Below the pieces are notes generated by a model, which was not told where the DNA came from, made no database searches, and saw only the letters and a list, made by a program, of their open reading frames with translations. A stretch of 64,000 nt of DNA from Steinernema hermaphroditum (taxonomy: Eukaryota > Nematoda > Chromadorea > Rhabditida > Steinernematidae), in contig CM059624.1 in assembly GCA_030435675.1 (NCBI GenBank), positions 12,238,769 to 12,302,768 of the forward strand. Reading direction: 5' to 3'. This document shows positions 23,901 to 38,900 of this stretch, one piece after another. The position numbers were made by a program, and so were the translations under genes. The stretch's first letter is position 1. Each line of letters starts with the position of its first letter.

Positions 23901-26900
23901 GCTCGTCGTCGCCGAGGGTGTGGGTAGACTCGTGCATCGAGTTCTCGCCACTTGAGTAGCCTCTGTCCTTCGGCGCTTCCGTTTCGGACTCCGCTCTGCA
24001 ACAGCCACCCGCATTACCATAGGCGCACTGTAATTACAGTAATTACTTGGTCATCATTGCGGCGTCGGGCTCCGTTTCGTCGTCGTCGTCCGCGCCGATC
24101 GACTCGTACTCATCCGCTCGGAAGGGGATCGTGTCCTCTTCCGCCGCCACTACGGTAGTCGGAGTGACGTCGAGGGGATTCTCCAGATCCGATCCCGACA
24201 GCGTCCGACGCCGTTTGCGCTCCGGCTCGTCTTCAGATGTTTCGCCTTCGGAGTCACTTTCTGACTGAAAGAGAAGAAAGAGGATAAGAGCAATCAAGGT
24301 GCATCGATCGAGGAAGAGGTCACTTAGGGACGCTGTGGATGGGATTTATTAATGGACATCGGATGACCCGCGCATGGCTGCGGATGATTAAGTAAACATC
24401 CGCTGAATATTGGATTAGGTACAGCGCGAGGGAGACAATCAAAGAGATATTCGAATCAACTGGATGTAATCGTTGAGGTCGAAAGGGAGTGACTACTTCT
24501 AGAAGGCCTAAACTCAGGTGGGTTTCCGATCTGAGCGCTCAAAAATTTCAAATTAAAGGTGAGTGATACTTTATGTATGTGCACATTCCCATTGTTTACA
24601 AAAAACAGCGTTGACTAAAGCAAAAATAAAAGTTGAAAAATTTCGTGCACTTCATGTTACTTTGTTTCCCTTGTTACTTTGGTAACTACCGATATAAAAC
24701 CTCACCACTGGCTTCAAGCCAAACCCGAGCCAAACCTGAAATTTGTTACCGTTCCCATTTCGAGTTCAAAGATGACGCCTCTAATTGGTGGTACAATGGT
24801 GCTGTCAGACGATCCCATCCTAAAATCTGCTCCACCTACCATTCTTAAAGGTCAAACTCTTCTGACCACTTGGCAAGACCAACGACCATGGCGATATCTT
24901 CTATGACAAAAATATCGAATGTTTTATGACCTTTTACTGAGTTACGTAGCACTGAGTCGTTTCATTGAACTCTGAACACTCGGATTTGTCATAAAATCAC
25001 TCTGTTAAACGCTAGGTTGAAATGGGTTGTAAGGAGTTAATTCTCTTTATCCGCTATATATCGCTGCTGTTAATTTTTAGCCTGTACGTTCATTGGCTTT
25101 CCACCTGGGTACATTTTTTTGAGTTGCGGAAATGATCGGATTTCCAGGTAGATCGAAAGCAACACTAGCCATGCTCAAACACCGAAAGTTAAAACAAAAT
25201 TAAAGCGCTGATAAACGCCCTATCTCCCTTGCAAAAATTTTTCCAATAAACGCGGCGCAAACTAGAGGAGTCTGTATCATGAAGACAACGCATCAGATAG
25301 TGTATACATATAGCGGCTAAAAACGCTCAATTCGACTTAACAGTAACTTAACACTTAACAGTAGGCGAAATTGGAAAAACATCGCAAAAAATGCGACCCT
25401 ACAAGAGCGAACTCTCGCAAGATCGCCAAAGAACTAAAAAACTAAAACCGATGGTCGAATCTGCAGCACAAAAGTTCATGTAGAACTGATGGCTGATGAT
25501 CAAGTGCTGTGTTCAAAAATATGAAGTCGATTCAATTCAAATAGCCTCGACTATGGAAAACGGATTGTAAAATTGCTGAAAATTCCAATAACGTTAAAAT
25601 TATGAGGACAGTAAGGATGACACAAAAATAGGACTGATAAAACGATTTGAATCTCTCTCATACATATCAGTCATTCTAATTCTGTCTAGCAAGCGAATGA
25701 TGAGTACAAAAATAGAGAATGATTCTACATTAAAAACGTAGTAGTTGAACGTTGCAAGAAACGTACATATACACATAACGTGGGAAGACAAAAACTAGCA
25801 GAGCGGAAAGCGTTGACGTAAAACATCGATAAGAACCCTCTGACAACGAGTTGGGTCCATAAATAATCGATTAGGTGCGGACAAACTTCTGCACGCTCGA
25901 ATCAATCGTAATTAACCCGACACCGCCAAGGGCTGCGTACCTAATCGCCGCGGAACCGTCAGCGCCGCTGACAAGCTGCCACTCCTTGCCAGTCGTCGGC
26001 CTCCTTCCTCCCAAACCCGTACCGCCGACCCTCATCCTCAAAATACGACGCCTCCAAGGACCTTGAACGTCCTCGCGCACTCGCAATTATGTATTTATGT
26101 TTGTTCCTGGCGCCGGCGGACGTGTCGCCACTGTTTACCGAAGCACTCAAACCCGACGCCCGGGTGGTCAGTGCATTTACAAGTTGATCAGCGCTCCTCA
26201 AAGCAGATCAAACAGATTGCGTGACGTGCAAATTTTGACGGTGAGTTGGGGCGACATGACTGAGTACCGCTGAGAGAGGACCACCCGCGGCGGACGGAAC
26301 AGTAAAGTCCGGTTGAGGAGGTGATGGAAAAGGTTGCAGGAAGACGGATTGAATGGCCGCGAGAGGTGCGGGAATGTGTGAAAACATTTGTCGCGAAATT
26401 ATGAACCAATTCGTCATATTGAATTTAATGTTACACTCAAGTAATGGGACCAGATCGGGCAGGAAGGCGGACGTATCGAATTCCGCGAGGGCTGTGGAGC
26501 GGATATATACAAAGCGGTGGACCTTGCAACGGCAAACGTCGATTTGGAATGTTTAAAAGTGAAACGTTGCACCTTTTGCACGTATAACACAAGATAATAC
26601 CAGGATAAAAAATTTGGTGGCTTGAAAATTATTTTAGAAAAAAGGAAAAAGCTGAGAAAGTTGTAAGAACAGGCAAAAATCGTTCAAAAGTTCTTCAAGC
26701 GTTACAAGTGAGAGGTCGGGGTAAAAATCGTTGTTCTCTGCATAAGAGAGATTTAAAAAATCTAATAACAGTTGGTTTCACTCCGATTGCCCAAGTCTTA
26801 GCAGTTCTGAGGAGTTCGAAAAAATGAACTTGAATCTTCGTGGCTAATTGACAACAACGAAATACGCTTAAGTTATTGAATACAGGTATGGATACCTGAG

Positions 26901-29900
26901 TCTATTGAAGTCTGGCTACAGCGTACTTTTCCTGCCAACAGGAGTGTTCTTCAAAGTGACGATAATATGAAACAGGTAGTCTCCGTAGTTTGACTTTATG
27001 AAATGCTTCAAACAGTGTTTGTGCAAAAATACATCCGTATCATTGAAGCTGATAATGATGATGGTTTCTAGAGCATGTAATGCCGGTGGCGCTCCAAATC
27101 TTTGGAAATTTGAGCAAAACTAAATCACAGGAATCACGCTGAAAGGTTTATGCCGTGAAATGATGAAAATATTTGATAAAACCGCAAATCATATGGAGTG
27201 TGGCTTGATGTAGTATTGACGATTCCACAAATAAATAGTACCAGTAAAACCGCAAAAATCGAAAAGGCCTCAGAGTGTTTTTATGATTTATATTGATGTT
27301 AAATGGACAAGTGTCGCAACTGTGCCGCGAAATGTATCAGAAATGCTCTGAACGGTGTAAGGCATAAATTTACGACAATTCCACAAAGTTAATATCCGAT
27401 TACGAATAAAAAAGTTTCAAATATCACAATAAAGGGAATCCGCTGTAAAGTGACAAAAATATTTGATAATAATGGGCAAGCAGTAAGATGTAATTTCTGA
27501 GTTAATGAGCAAAAGTGTTTTGAGGCAAAAACGCAACACATTTTTAGGTAACAACGTTACGCACGATAGCCAATGAAATGGCAGTTTTCATTTGTGCTGG
27601 CATTCCTTTTTGTCTAGATGTCGCCTTGTACCCAAGTTGCACAAAAATAATGCCATTTCTAAGATATGTGATAGAGCACTGAAGGCACACGTGCACTTCT
27701 CATCACAAGCTTTACCACGATTTGTTGCCAGTGGTGAACGCGGTGAACCGGGTTACACCATGATCCGTACTTCCGGCTCTCTTTCGCAAAATCCACAAAA
27801 AAACGCAATCTCTTTGCACCCATAAAACGGTCCACTAAACCAACAGTCGCGTAATTGCAATCACGAAAGCAACGAGTGGCGGTCGCCTTTCTCCCTCGCT
27901 TGACCATCTGTCCGCTACCGCAGCTGTAAAAGTCCGCTGCGTGCGTTTACGACGATCCCAGGGCGGATATTAAACGCGCGCGCTAATTTAACGGTCGCGC
28001 AACGAATCGTTCGTGTTATGCGACGATTTCTTTCCGTCAGTTGGCGTCTATGCAAATGGGAAGTGGACGCCGGCGACAGTCCTTGTAAGGAAAGGAGAAA
28101 TCGCTCTCGTTCACACGATTACGTAATTTGTCACCGATTGATTGAAACGCTTTGATGTGACCGCAAATGGGGGCAATGGTGTTCGCGCGGATTAAAATGT
28201 TGTGCTGCATAGTTAATATATGAAGATTACAGATAAATTCAAAGTGGCATTCTAAGGTCACCGACTGCAAAACACAAAAATAGAGAAAAATGACCAGTTA
28301 TGTTCATTCGAAGAAGTTTGGTTTCGCTACAATAAGGCACAAAGAAAAGTCCCCACACGATTTTACATTTAATGGCTTTTACGGACGAACTTCATTCGGT
28401 TTAGCCCACCGATGAACGTGTCGCACTCGTTCAAAAATATTGTGAGTAAAACTTCTAAACTTCGCTGCAAATGGTCGTTAACTGACTCTTCTCACCGTGA
28501 AACTTCTTTATAACCGGAAATTTCGAACTGCACAGCTCAATAAAAGGAATTGCTAACGATTCCTATTTTTAACGTTCATCTTTTGGATGTCCTGTTGTGC
28601 ATCACCTCTTTTTATAGCCTCAAAAGAACTTTGTTGTCAGGGCTTCTTTATGAGTAAATCAAGTACTTTATTGGTCGAAAATTTCAAATCAAGTAGTCAT
28701 AAGCAAATCAAGCGTTCAAAAGAATACTAATCTGCCTTTGGAATCTAGAATCTGTCAATAAGAAATGAAAAGATTGATGTCGACTAAGTTGGATATCAGA
28801 CCCTTTTAAGTTATTTGTCTCTATGGCGAGAAATAAAAGTGGATTCTGCGTCTTCGGATTCGTTGATATATGACGATTACAGATAAATTCAAAATGGTAT
28901 TTAAGATCAGTTACTACAACGTACAAAAATAGAAAAATGGCTGGATATGTTGTATTTAAAAATTAAATTGTAAAGGGGGTTCGGCACCTTGGGTTCTTAT
29001 GATTCACCACCAAAAATATACTGAACTACTGAATGCGTTTCTACTATGAAAGGAAAAAGAACAACACTACAGAAGCGAACGTTACATTTTAAAAATGTTT
29101 TGGCGCGAAAACATATCTGTTTGTAATTCCCATGCACAGTGACAGCTCTCACTATACAAACCCGGCTAAAACAGGACTAATATCATGGTTGCCTCTAAAG
29201 GAGGCAAACGACGGACCGGCCACCATAAAGTCATCAAATCAGAATCGCCACTTTGGAAAAGGAGACGACGCCGTCTCAGCGGCAATCAATAAACACCGGC
29301 AGTTCGAAAAAACGCGTCCGATCGCCATTCAGTAAACGCGGGGAGAGAAGCACATAGAGGTGGCTGTGGAGAGAACTGAATAAGCCTTCGCCGACCGACG
29401 GCCGTTGCGAGGAGTTGCGCCGGTGCCCCGATAAGGGTCGTCCTACCGTATCGTAAACAACAAAAACGGACTCACCTTGTCTTCGCGGCGCTCGATGAGT
29501 TTTTCGATTCGCGCCTGTAGACCCAAGCTGCGGAGCCAGATGAGGTGCCACTTCTCGGTGAGAACCTCCAACGATTTGCTCTTCTTCTCGGCGTTTGTTG
29601 CGAACGCACTGCAACGAAGGAATCAATCAAGTGCCAGCCAAACGTGGAAGTGCTCCCGTGGGAGATACCAGCGGGAGGGTAACGATTTAGGGCAAATTGC
29701 ATAAATTATTTGTTTATCTTGACCACAGAACGTTCTCATCGTCTTGTAGTTCCAAAAATACAACGGGGACACCTGCCGCTCCTCTCATTGTGCCACCCTT
29801 TGTAGGAAAGGCGTCACTTCAATCGCATAAAATACAAAATAATTAGCTCAAGTTTGAGCAAAATAAGCAAAAATTCACCTCTTTTAGAACGTTTTGCAAC

Positions 29901-32900
29901 GCATCTGCTCAGTTGGAAAACAAAGCACACCGGAGCAAAAGGTATGCAAAACTTATCTTATGCGAAACGTAGAAAACATCGCACAAAAATAAGACAGCCA
30001 TGTTTAAAAGATAAGGTAGAGGTCGGTCGATACATGTTTCCACAACTGACATCAGCTGAGGCGTTTTGTCTCGTGAATAACAAAACCAGGAAAAAGCTCC
30101 TTTTGATTGGAAATAACAAAAACCGAACAGATTTGGTGCGACGATGAAAGATCCAGCGAGAAGCTCACGCCAAAGCTATCAGGTCGTACCGTGTATACCG
30201 TGTATCGTACTTGTACCATTTACTGGGAAACGCAAAAATAAATAGAAATTTATCGCTCAAAGGCTTGATTCTTGATTCGACTATAAGCGTAAACAGAAAA
30301 GACCCAAAAATTTTTCACTATTTAGACCCCAAAAATATCCAGAAGAATAGCATGATAACGCTCAGTTTCATAACTCAAGCTAAGCCCCATTGATGCGAAT
30401 AGGTTATGGAATATCCCCACCAAGATCCATTCACTTACCGACTGTCGATCTGCTGCTTGGCGGTATGGACGAGGCTGGATCCTTCGGTCTCGACGTGCAA
30501 TTGGATTACCTAAAACGGAACCGATGTCAAATCAATCACGACGATCCATCAAGGGCGCCGCGTCCCTTTGCGTCGCGACGAATTATTAACAAGCAGCGCC
30601 GCCGGTCAAGCGACGACTGTCACGAAACCGTTTATCTTATGTTCTCCGTCGCCGATGGCGCAATCGCGCAGCTGGCTCAAGCCAGAGGGCGCCAAAAAAC
30701 TTCTTTGAAGCGAAAGCGCAGGTGCTGTGCAGATGGCTCGTATTAGGAGTGCCCGACTTTGTCGCGACGAGGAGATCATAAGTGAACCTCACATCGGCTC
30801 GACGATCTGAGGAGGAGAGAGGCAAACAGCGACGAAATCGTTTGTGACAAGTGAGAGGGGGACGATTGAGAGGATTGGAAGAAAGCAAAAAACAGAGAGA
30901 GAGAACGAAGATAAATCTCCTGATTTAATTATACGAGTTTATTGACATGTCATGTTTGTCAAGGTTGTGGCAAGTGGTGGACTTGATTCTATCGAACATG
31001 TGAGCACAGAACTGTCTACAAAATGCTATTGTAAACACCGTGGGGTAATTACCACAATTTAAGAAAACAATAAAGCTGTGCTCTGTTATGTATGGAAACG
31101 GCCACGGAGTTTGCTGGTTTATGCAAAAATTACCTTCGGTAAATCGAAATTATAGCTATTGTTACATATCTCTATAATGATCTTGCACAAGTTTATATTC
31201 AACTTCAAGAATTTATAATACTGCCGCGCAAGGCATCCTAAAGAGTAGCAATAGTTACGAGAAACGTTCGAACTCGGCTCCCTGGTGTTTTAAGCCTTCT
31301 GGAAGCCGGGGCGATTGCGCCAACAACGACGGCCAAGAACAACCGCTCACTCAGCTAACTCAGATAATTTCAGAGAGAGAGCTGATCGACGACCTGTCGA
31401 CACTGAGGTCTTCAAAAGTGGCTGTTCCTTTGTAAGTTAATTGTTACACCATGTCTTGAATAATGACAGTCTAAATCTACTTTTCAAAAGCACAGTAAAT
31501 GTGCCTTGTATAATTACGTTTTTGCAAGCATGCTCGCAAACTTTCGTGTCATATAAAAATCATTCACATTCGTTTCCAGGCCCGTTTCTTTTCTAAAAAA
31601 GTTCAAAAATGAATCCAGCACAAAAGGAAAATTGTCATCAAACCAACTCGGTGAAATTGCTTAATCCGGGCCGGAGCCGGCTGGGCTTGGCCGAGAAATT
31701 ATGAGTCATGAAGATATTTGGAGAAATTGAAATGAAAAACAATCGTTGAAATCATAAACAAAGGCGAAGACTCTGAATGACGAATTCAGCGTTTGTTTAC
31801 TTACGAGTAGAGGCGCATTATACAGGCAATGTTTGCTGAGATGGAGCAAGAAGGTTATGAAATACAGATCGCAAAAATTATAGAAAAAAAAATAATTTCC
31901 AGAGGCCATAATGTTCATTTTGAAACAAATACTCTAGCTGGGCGCACCTGCAGCCCGACAAAAATGAAATAACAAATAATACCGCTACAAGCTGTGTTTT
32001 CAGCGCACAAGCGATCACATAAGCGTTTCCACTGGTAATCCGGCTCAGTGTGCTTCACTAGCATCAATGAGCCTTTCTGATAGAAAAGAAAGGGCGCTTC
32101 TGCGCGGCGTGATTCAGAACGTCGAGAAAAGAGAAACGATGGATCATGAAGATGGTAGCATAAATTGAAATAGAAACAATCGTTCACAAATAAAGGCGAA
32201 GGCTCTCAATGACGAATTTGGTGCTTGTTTTGCTAAGGGAAAAGGCGCGTTATACAAGCAAAGTTTGCGGAGATGGCTACCACAAGAAGGATTCAAATTG
32301 GTGTGCAAAAAATTTTAAAATAAAACAATTTCATTCGTCCAAAAAGTCCCAAATTAGGGGTCAGATAGACAAAAATGGAGCGACAACCAGTTACGGCGTG
32401 TGAAACTAAGCATAGTTAACCAGCGATAATAGTAGCAAATCGGTAAGTTAAGATATCATGACTCAAGAGCGGAAGCTGAGACTCGCGACAATGTTTCGAC
32501 TCAAGAGATAAACATATTACGAGCTTCCAAAATGACTATTTCATTACTAAACCATCAACATTTCACGACTGCGATACAAGCTGTGTTCCTGTATCGCAGA
32601 AGCGATAAGCGTTTCCCCCATGAAACCACCTAAACGGGACCTATACGTACGACCACAAAAATCTCGCGGTTCGCAACATTGGCTCCAGTCGGAAACGAGC
32701 TAAATGTCGCCACGTCGGACATAACGAATTCATCAAAATCGGGAACAACGCGACGTCGCCGTCAACCCCATCAAACATGCGAATCGGCGCGCGAATTGCA
32801 ACACATGTTCATTGTGGGAACCGGTTGGCGGCGGGGAAAGTCACCAAAGAAAGATTTCACCGTCGGTCACTACATAAAATCGTGCATTAATCTATTTCAC

Positions 32901-35900
32901 CTTGAGCGTTTCACTTCACCCCGAGCCTAATGGGACCAGTTTGCGAACTGTACAGACATGCATTACGGAAGGTTAGGCGTGCGCGGAGGAAGGCAAGAAG
33001 GCGCGCGAAAAGAGGACACCGAAAATATATTACTCAATTTATGACACCGGGAATGACGAATTATCTAAGGAAGCGCACGAGGAGGGGGCGAGCGAAGGTC
33101 ACTGCGAAGAGATTTGCGAGAACCGTTTGGCGCAATTAGAGAATTAGTAGCGGACGCAGCTGGAGCAGCGTAGGGGCGAATAAGTTGGTTTGTTGTGGAG
33201 GGTAAACAAAGCGGCAGAAGTAATCCAAAGGAACACAATAGCCGAGGAGTCCGGTTACTCAATGCGCGTGCACAAGTGGAAAGAAGGAGTGAAAGAAACG
33301 GGCACTACGAGGATTCGGCTTTTGTTGTTTGGAAAAGTTGGGAACCGGGCCCCAAAATGCAACTATTCTAATCCGTAAAGGTCTTCAAAAGGCATTGTTC
33401 TGTCACTTTGGTGAATGTAGTGAAAAATGGTACCCGGTTACATGCTCAAGAATGCGATGCTGACTATAATTAAGGCTTGAATTCTCTTCAATTTTCAATG
33501 ATCAATGATTTTCAATGAAGATAAAAATCATCGCACCTCAAAACTGACATAAATTTGTTATCTCTGTATAGACTAAAGTCCTTTCATCATCTTACACCTG
33601 TATGCTATGTAATGAAGGGTCGGAAAAACGATAAGCGTTCGAAGTTTTTTGGACAGAATCGATAAATTATGACTGAAAGGATATCGGAGAACGCATGCTT
33701 TTCATTTCTTGGTACAATGGCCTGAAACTGATGCCTGCAACACTAGGAAGCCCCAGTTCCAGCATTTTGGCAAAAAGAACGTCACTGCCGCCCTCATAGC
33801 CACAAAAAGAAATCAAGCTAAAACTCGGAAGCCACACCGCCAGCCACTCCAGTGATTCACTGTTACTTCACGTTAAGTAATATTCAACTTAACTTGTTGA
33901 AAGAGAGAACAAAATACAAGTGTGATAACTGTAGAAAAAAACTCACCGCAATATTTCAACGCAAAACGAACGATGACAATGTTCAAAAAAGCGATTTACG
34001 ATAGCGAGTGCGTCGGAACACTTTTTGTTTCCACTGCAAACTCGGAAAACGCACAAAAACTGATTCATCTCCATTTCCAAAACCCACAAACTATCTCTAA
34101 AGTACACATCGACTCATCGGCACGCGCCTCTCCATCCTCTATCCGTCACAGTACTCAAATAGCACAGAATCGAGAGCCATCTCTGAGCAAACAGACCTAA
34201 TTAAGCTTCGAACGAGGTCGGTAAACCCGGCGACGAGGACGGCGGCGTCCTCAACAGGTCGGTTCGGGTGACCAATGAATAAATAGATTATATTAATGAC
34301 AGGTGTGTGATGCAAAGGTGCCATCGAAGCGGAACGCCCGCAGCCGCCACGCGTTCAAATGCGCCAATTAGCCGAAGGCGCGGCACAACAATGACCGGCA
34401 GGTGAGAAAACACACGCGCTAACGAGGAAGACAAAAAGACTCACCTGTTGCGAGGCGAGAAGGCGCTTCAGGTTCTGCAGAGATAATCCTCTCGGGTAGG
34501 TCAACTGCTCCTCGATCTCTTTGATCGATACCTCAGTTGATTTGAGCCATTTGCGAAGTTGCGGCAACGAGGACGTCGGTGACGTGTTCTTTTCTGAAAC
34601 AGACGACATCTTGATAAGAGACGCAAAGGTGATTAATCATTTTATTCCATTTTGCCGCCGTGTTTGTTTAAATGGTCAAGAGGACGGAAGTTGTAGGTGG
34701 GGCTATGATTAGAACAATGGAAGTGTCATTTTTAGTAGTGGTGACTGATGAAAATGATTCATGAAGGCGAACTGAAATGAAGATGGGGATAATAGTTTGA
34801 AAATGATGCAAAAGAGCGTCAAATTTTCTATTCGGCTTTTCCGTACCGACGTGTCAAGACAGCTACGATACGTAAAAGAACAAGAGGAACCGAATGTGCC
34901 TTCAAAGATAGAAAACTGTTCCCGGCTCCGTTTCATTTCAGAGTGTAGGATACAAAAATTTACTCATGTTACAAGTTCTGCGAAATATGAAATATCTAGC
35001 AGAGGTGCACCTTACAGGATAGAGCTAGACTAAAAGTCAGTAGCTAAAGGTCAAAAATCTCAATTCCGCCTTTTTTCCTCAACCGCTCTAGAAAATGAAA
35101 GACAAGCAAAGGTGCACATACAAACGCAAATCAAGCACTCATGATCCTGGCTTTGCTTGCTCTTAGCTAAAGTCACAGTTCCACTTTTCCATTGTCATTT
35201 ATAACATGAGTGTTACGATTCCAAAAAGCCTACAAAAATCAGCTGATTTATGATCCTGAGAAGGTAAGCCCCCTGTCATTTTTATGTGATTTTCCCACCA
35301 TCACGTATCACAGAAAAAAAACCTGTAATAGTAACCAGGGGTAGTGATTAACATACCACTTCAAAAATTGTACTCGAATCGTTGCCGGTTGTTCAAAGTC
35401 GTCAAACCGCATTTAACGAATCAATTATATGAATGTTGAAAGTGTTCAAAAGCGTAATTGCAAACGTCGAAAACATTTTTAAAAGATGAAAGGTAGCAGC
35501 ACTCTACGAAATCACTATCAATACCCATAGATTAGTGTAAAAAAAGATGTGTTTGAGAAGCTGACTGTCGAAAAAAAAGAAGCTGTCAGCAAAAATTACG
35601 GGACCTGAAGCCATTTTTGGTGGCAGTGTAGATGTTCTAAGCCAACAGATTGTTAGAGAGCTCGAGAACAAGCCCTGCCAAGCTTGACACAATTCTCGTC
35701 AAATGTTGCTCGCCTGGTACTATACCATCCTTTCGATATCTCGTATAAAACGCAAAAATTTGCATTTTCACCCTGACGTAGAGTTCAATCCACAAAGATG
35801 GCCGTGTGCAAAAATTACGGGCCTTGAAGTTATTTTTTTCTGGCTGTACAGATGTCCTAAGCCAACAAATTGCTAGCGATCTCCAGAAACGCCTTGCCAA

Positions 35901-38900
35901 GCTTAGTACGATTTACATGCGACTTTCTCACACAACTTTTCAAACACACCGAAAGATCTCAAAAATTTGCTCGCAAAATTGATATGGTTTATGATGCGCG
36001 TATCGTCACATACTAATGCTTGAATCGATGGAAATATTCAGCGAGCATTTGCGAAGAGAAACAAAAGTTCGAAAGGATTTGGACGTGTGACATGCCGCAA
36101 GCGACAGCTGATCGGCCGTCGCCACAGATCAGTCCTCAAAATGATGTTTTCAATAGACATAACGACCGGATCACAAAAATAACCTATTGTTTCCTTAGAT
36201 CAAAAGTTTCGAAGTTATACCGAAACTTATCGTTACAGAAATTGTTGCAAATACAAGTGGTGTTATGACGTTGAATACTTGAGCGTTATTTCACTCAATC
36301 AGCTGGATTAACAGATGCACTAAAACTTTCCATATGCACATGTAAGTCGAGTTTGGTACAATTTGAACGAACTGCACGTGAATGTGATTCGGGGGAATCC
36401 GCTGTTCAAAAATATTAGATTAAGCGCCTGATGAAATAGAGGAAATACACTTCCCCGTTTTGCAAAAAAAAAATGCGTAAGACGCAACTTATTGATATGA
36501 ATGCCTGTCACTCAGTAGTTAAGCAAATGCATTGCGCTATCTTGAAGGAGGGAGCGCAAAAATTATTGTCTGAAGAGTGCGAGAATTAGGTTAGCATGAC
36601 AATGATTTTCTACCTCTGACAGGACTGCCATTCACTGATGGCAACTCTTTTCCTGCGACCCCTGAATGAGATCCCCACGAGATGCTCACGATTACTGCGG
36701 ATATTGTTCACCCGAATCAAATATCCATTTCCGAAACAAACAGCAATGCAGCTTGTTATATTTCAAAGCAAACTTTGAGATTTTGTAGCTATAATCTTTG
36801 AACACGTTTGATCAATGAGAATCATTGATCATCATGTTACAAATTTTGGGATCTAAATTTGAGAGAAATGTCGCAAGACTCATGAAATAACAAGGTTAGA
36901 TGGCCTGTGATGGGATGGCATACATATTCATTAAAAAAATACAAGTTTTTGCCGTGATGTTCTGTTCAATTCTATGAATGAACTGTGAATGAACAGCAGA
37001 AGTGAATATTAACCAAGTGCATCAGTCCTTTTTGCGTCCTGAAACACAGAAACGTCTTTCGATGACAAAAATATTTTAGCGAAACCTATATTTCATGCTT
37101 TATGTGCGAAAAGCTAATTCTAAAACTCTTCGAGAACAGTCCACAGAACAGCGACCACTACTACTATACAAACATAATCGCCAGAGACCAGCACCAGCAC
37201 TAATGATCGTTGTGGACGAGAAAAATAAATGAGAGGGTCTGGCAGAAGGCAGCGTTCGGTAGGAGGCCGTCATCACACGGATGGAGATGTGATATAAGCT
37301 GGTGGCCGCAGAGCACGAACGAAAAACAACACATAAACCGATCAATTCCGCCGGTGAATGTTTGTCGACGCTGGAAACGAACAGGACCGGCTTTGGCGCG
37401 CCGGGAGGACGAGGAGGAAAAAATGGAGATGAAGTTCCTGTTCGCAGAGGTGAATTAGTGGACGGAGACGAAGAAAAAGGGGATTATGGGGATCGAGTGG
37501 ACAATTGGTGCGTAGAGGTGACGACAGAGCTATTCGCAGTGATTAGCAGAGTTAATCCGCGTTTCAGAACATAAAAAGGATTGATGCACTTGGTTAATAT
37601 TCACTTCTGCTGTTCATTCACAGTTCATTCATAGAATCGAACAGAACAACATTGCAAAAATTTTCATTTTTTGAAGGAATAGTGGAATTATATGCGTATC
37701 CGCGCCAAAAATGTCATTAACCCAATCAAAAGCCTTTCCGGAGAAGGTCCATGTTAAATATGTATCTTAAATTTTTGTTCTTGAGGCACGTAGACAAATT
37801 ATCTCATAAGGTAGGTTGGCACTGTGATGAAAGCTTCAAAAATCCTTTCAAATAATGAAGAGACCTCTTTATCTTGAGGGTGCGAGGAACGAGCGTTTTG
37901 TTCTAGGATGCCTATTAGCTGACGATTGGAGAAAAATTTTCATGTTTTGAAGGAATGAGCATTTTGTTGCATGTTTTGTAAGAAGATATTCATTCAAAAA
38001 TGCATCATTTGAATGGGAGTATTGGAAAAGCATAGCTGAATACTCAAATAAGACATGTCAAAGCTAAAATATAAACGTATCAGTAACATTTAATGACGAT
38101 GACCGACAAGTAACTTGGAATTGCATTCGAAGTGACGAAACTACCTGCGGAATCTTTGTCTGCTTATCTTCCAGAAACATTACACCGTACTCATCTTATG
38201 AGCACAAAAAATCACAGCATCACACTGTACTCCTAAGCTACATAAACGAGAACTTCCTTGATATGCTGTTCAGAAACACGCCAAATAAAAAACTTCGTCT
38301 GGTATTGTGGAATTCCTGTAATGCTCAGTAATGATCAGATGATCATTAATCTTCCACTGAACATAAAACGGATATCTACAAAATGCGTAGATCGGATAAG
38401 ATATACTGTCCATGAGGCACGTGGATGAATTCTCTCACATGGTATCAGGTGCGAAAAGTGCCAAGAAACTTTAAAAAAGTGTATTGGACAGAGTTCAAAA
38501 ATTGTTCACTAAACGTTTTAGTAAAAGAGGTGTGGTGTTTGATAAATAGCTTATAAAGGAACCGCTACCAAAGTTATAACAATCGACATTACACATAAAA
38601 TCGAAACTGTTTTCGTTTCGGTTTTTGAAATTTCAGTCAAAAGATGTTTTTGGAGTTCCCAGTAGTTTTCAATCCTGTCCCTGCATGCATACACTTAATC
38701 TCTGAAATCCACTATAGAAGGCCGAAATTGCACCAAAGTGGTCCGCGAAATTCTCAAGAACTTCGACGAACGACAAACATATCAGATGTGCTCCAAGAAT
38801 ACATGGCAAATTTAATTCGAAATATCTACCACATCCGACAGACTGTGGTAAAAAATAATTTGAAGTGTTCTCTCCTTAACAAAAATCAGATTATGCTCCC

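Larger units (their letters stand above)
29609..34444. other. KASH gene introns around the 71-nt exon
   Basis: Apart from the exon 30509-30439, this stretch contains GC-rich islands (about 30540-30850 and 32660-33190), a copy of a dispersed repeat (31277-31395) and a direct duplication (31715-32330). No further exon is needed for phase. Confidence 0.6.

Noticed and set aside
32679..33139. Two Arg-rich open frames on the + strand
   Set aside because: Low-complexity basic readings in a GC-rich island, with no start context or domain.
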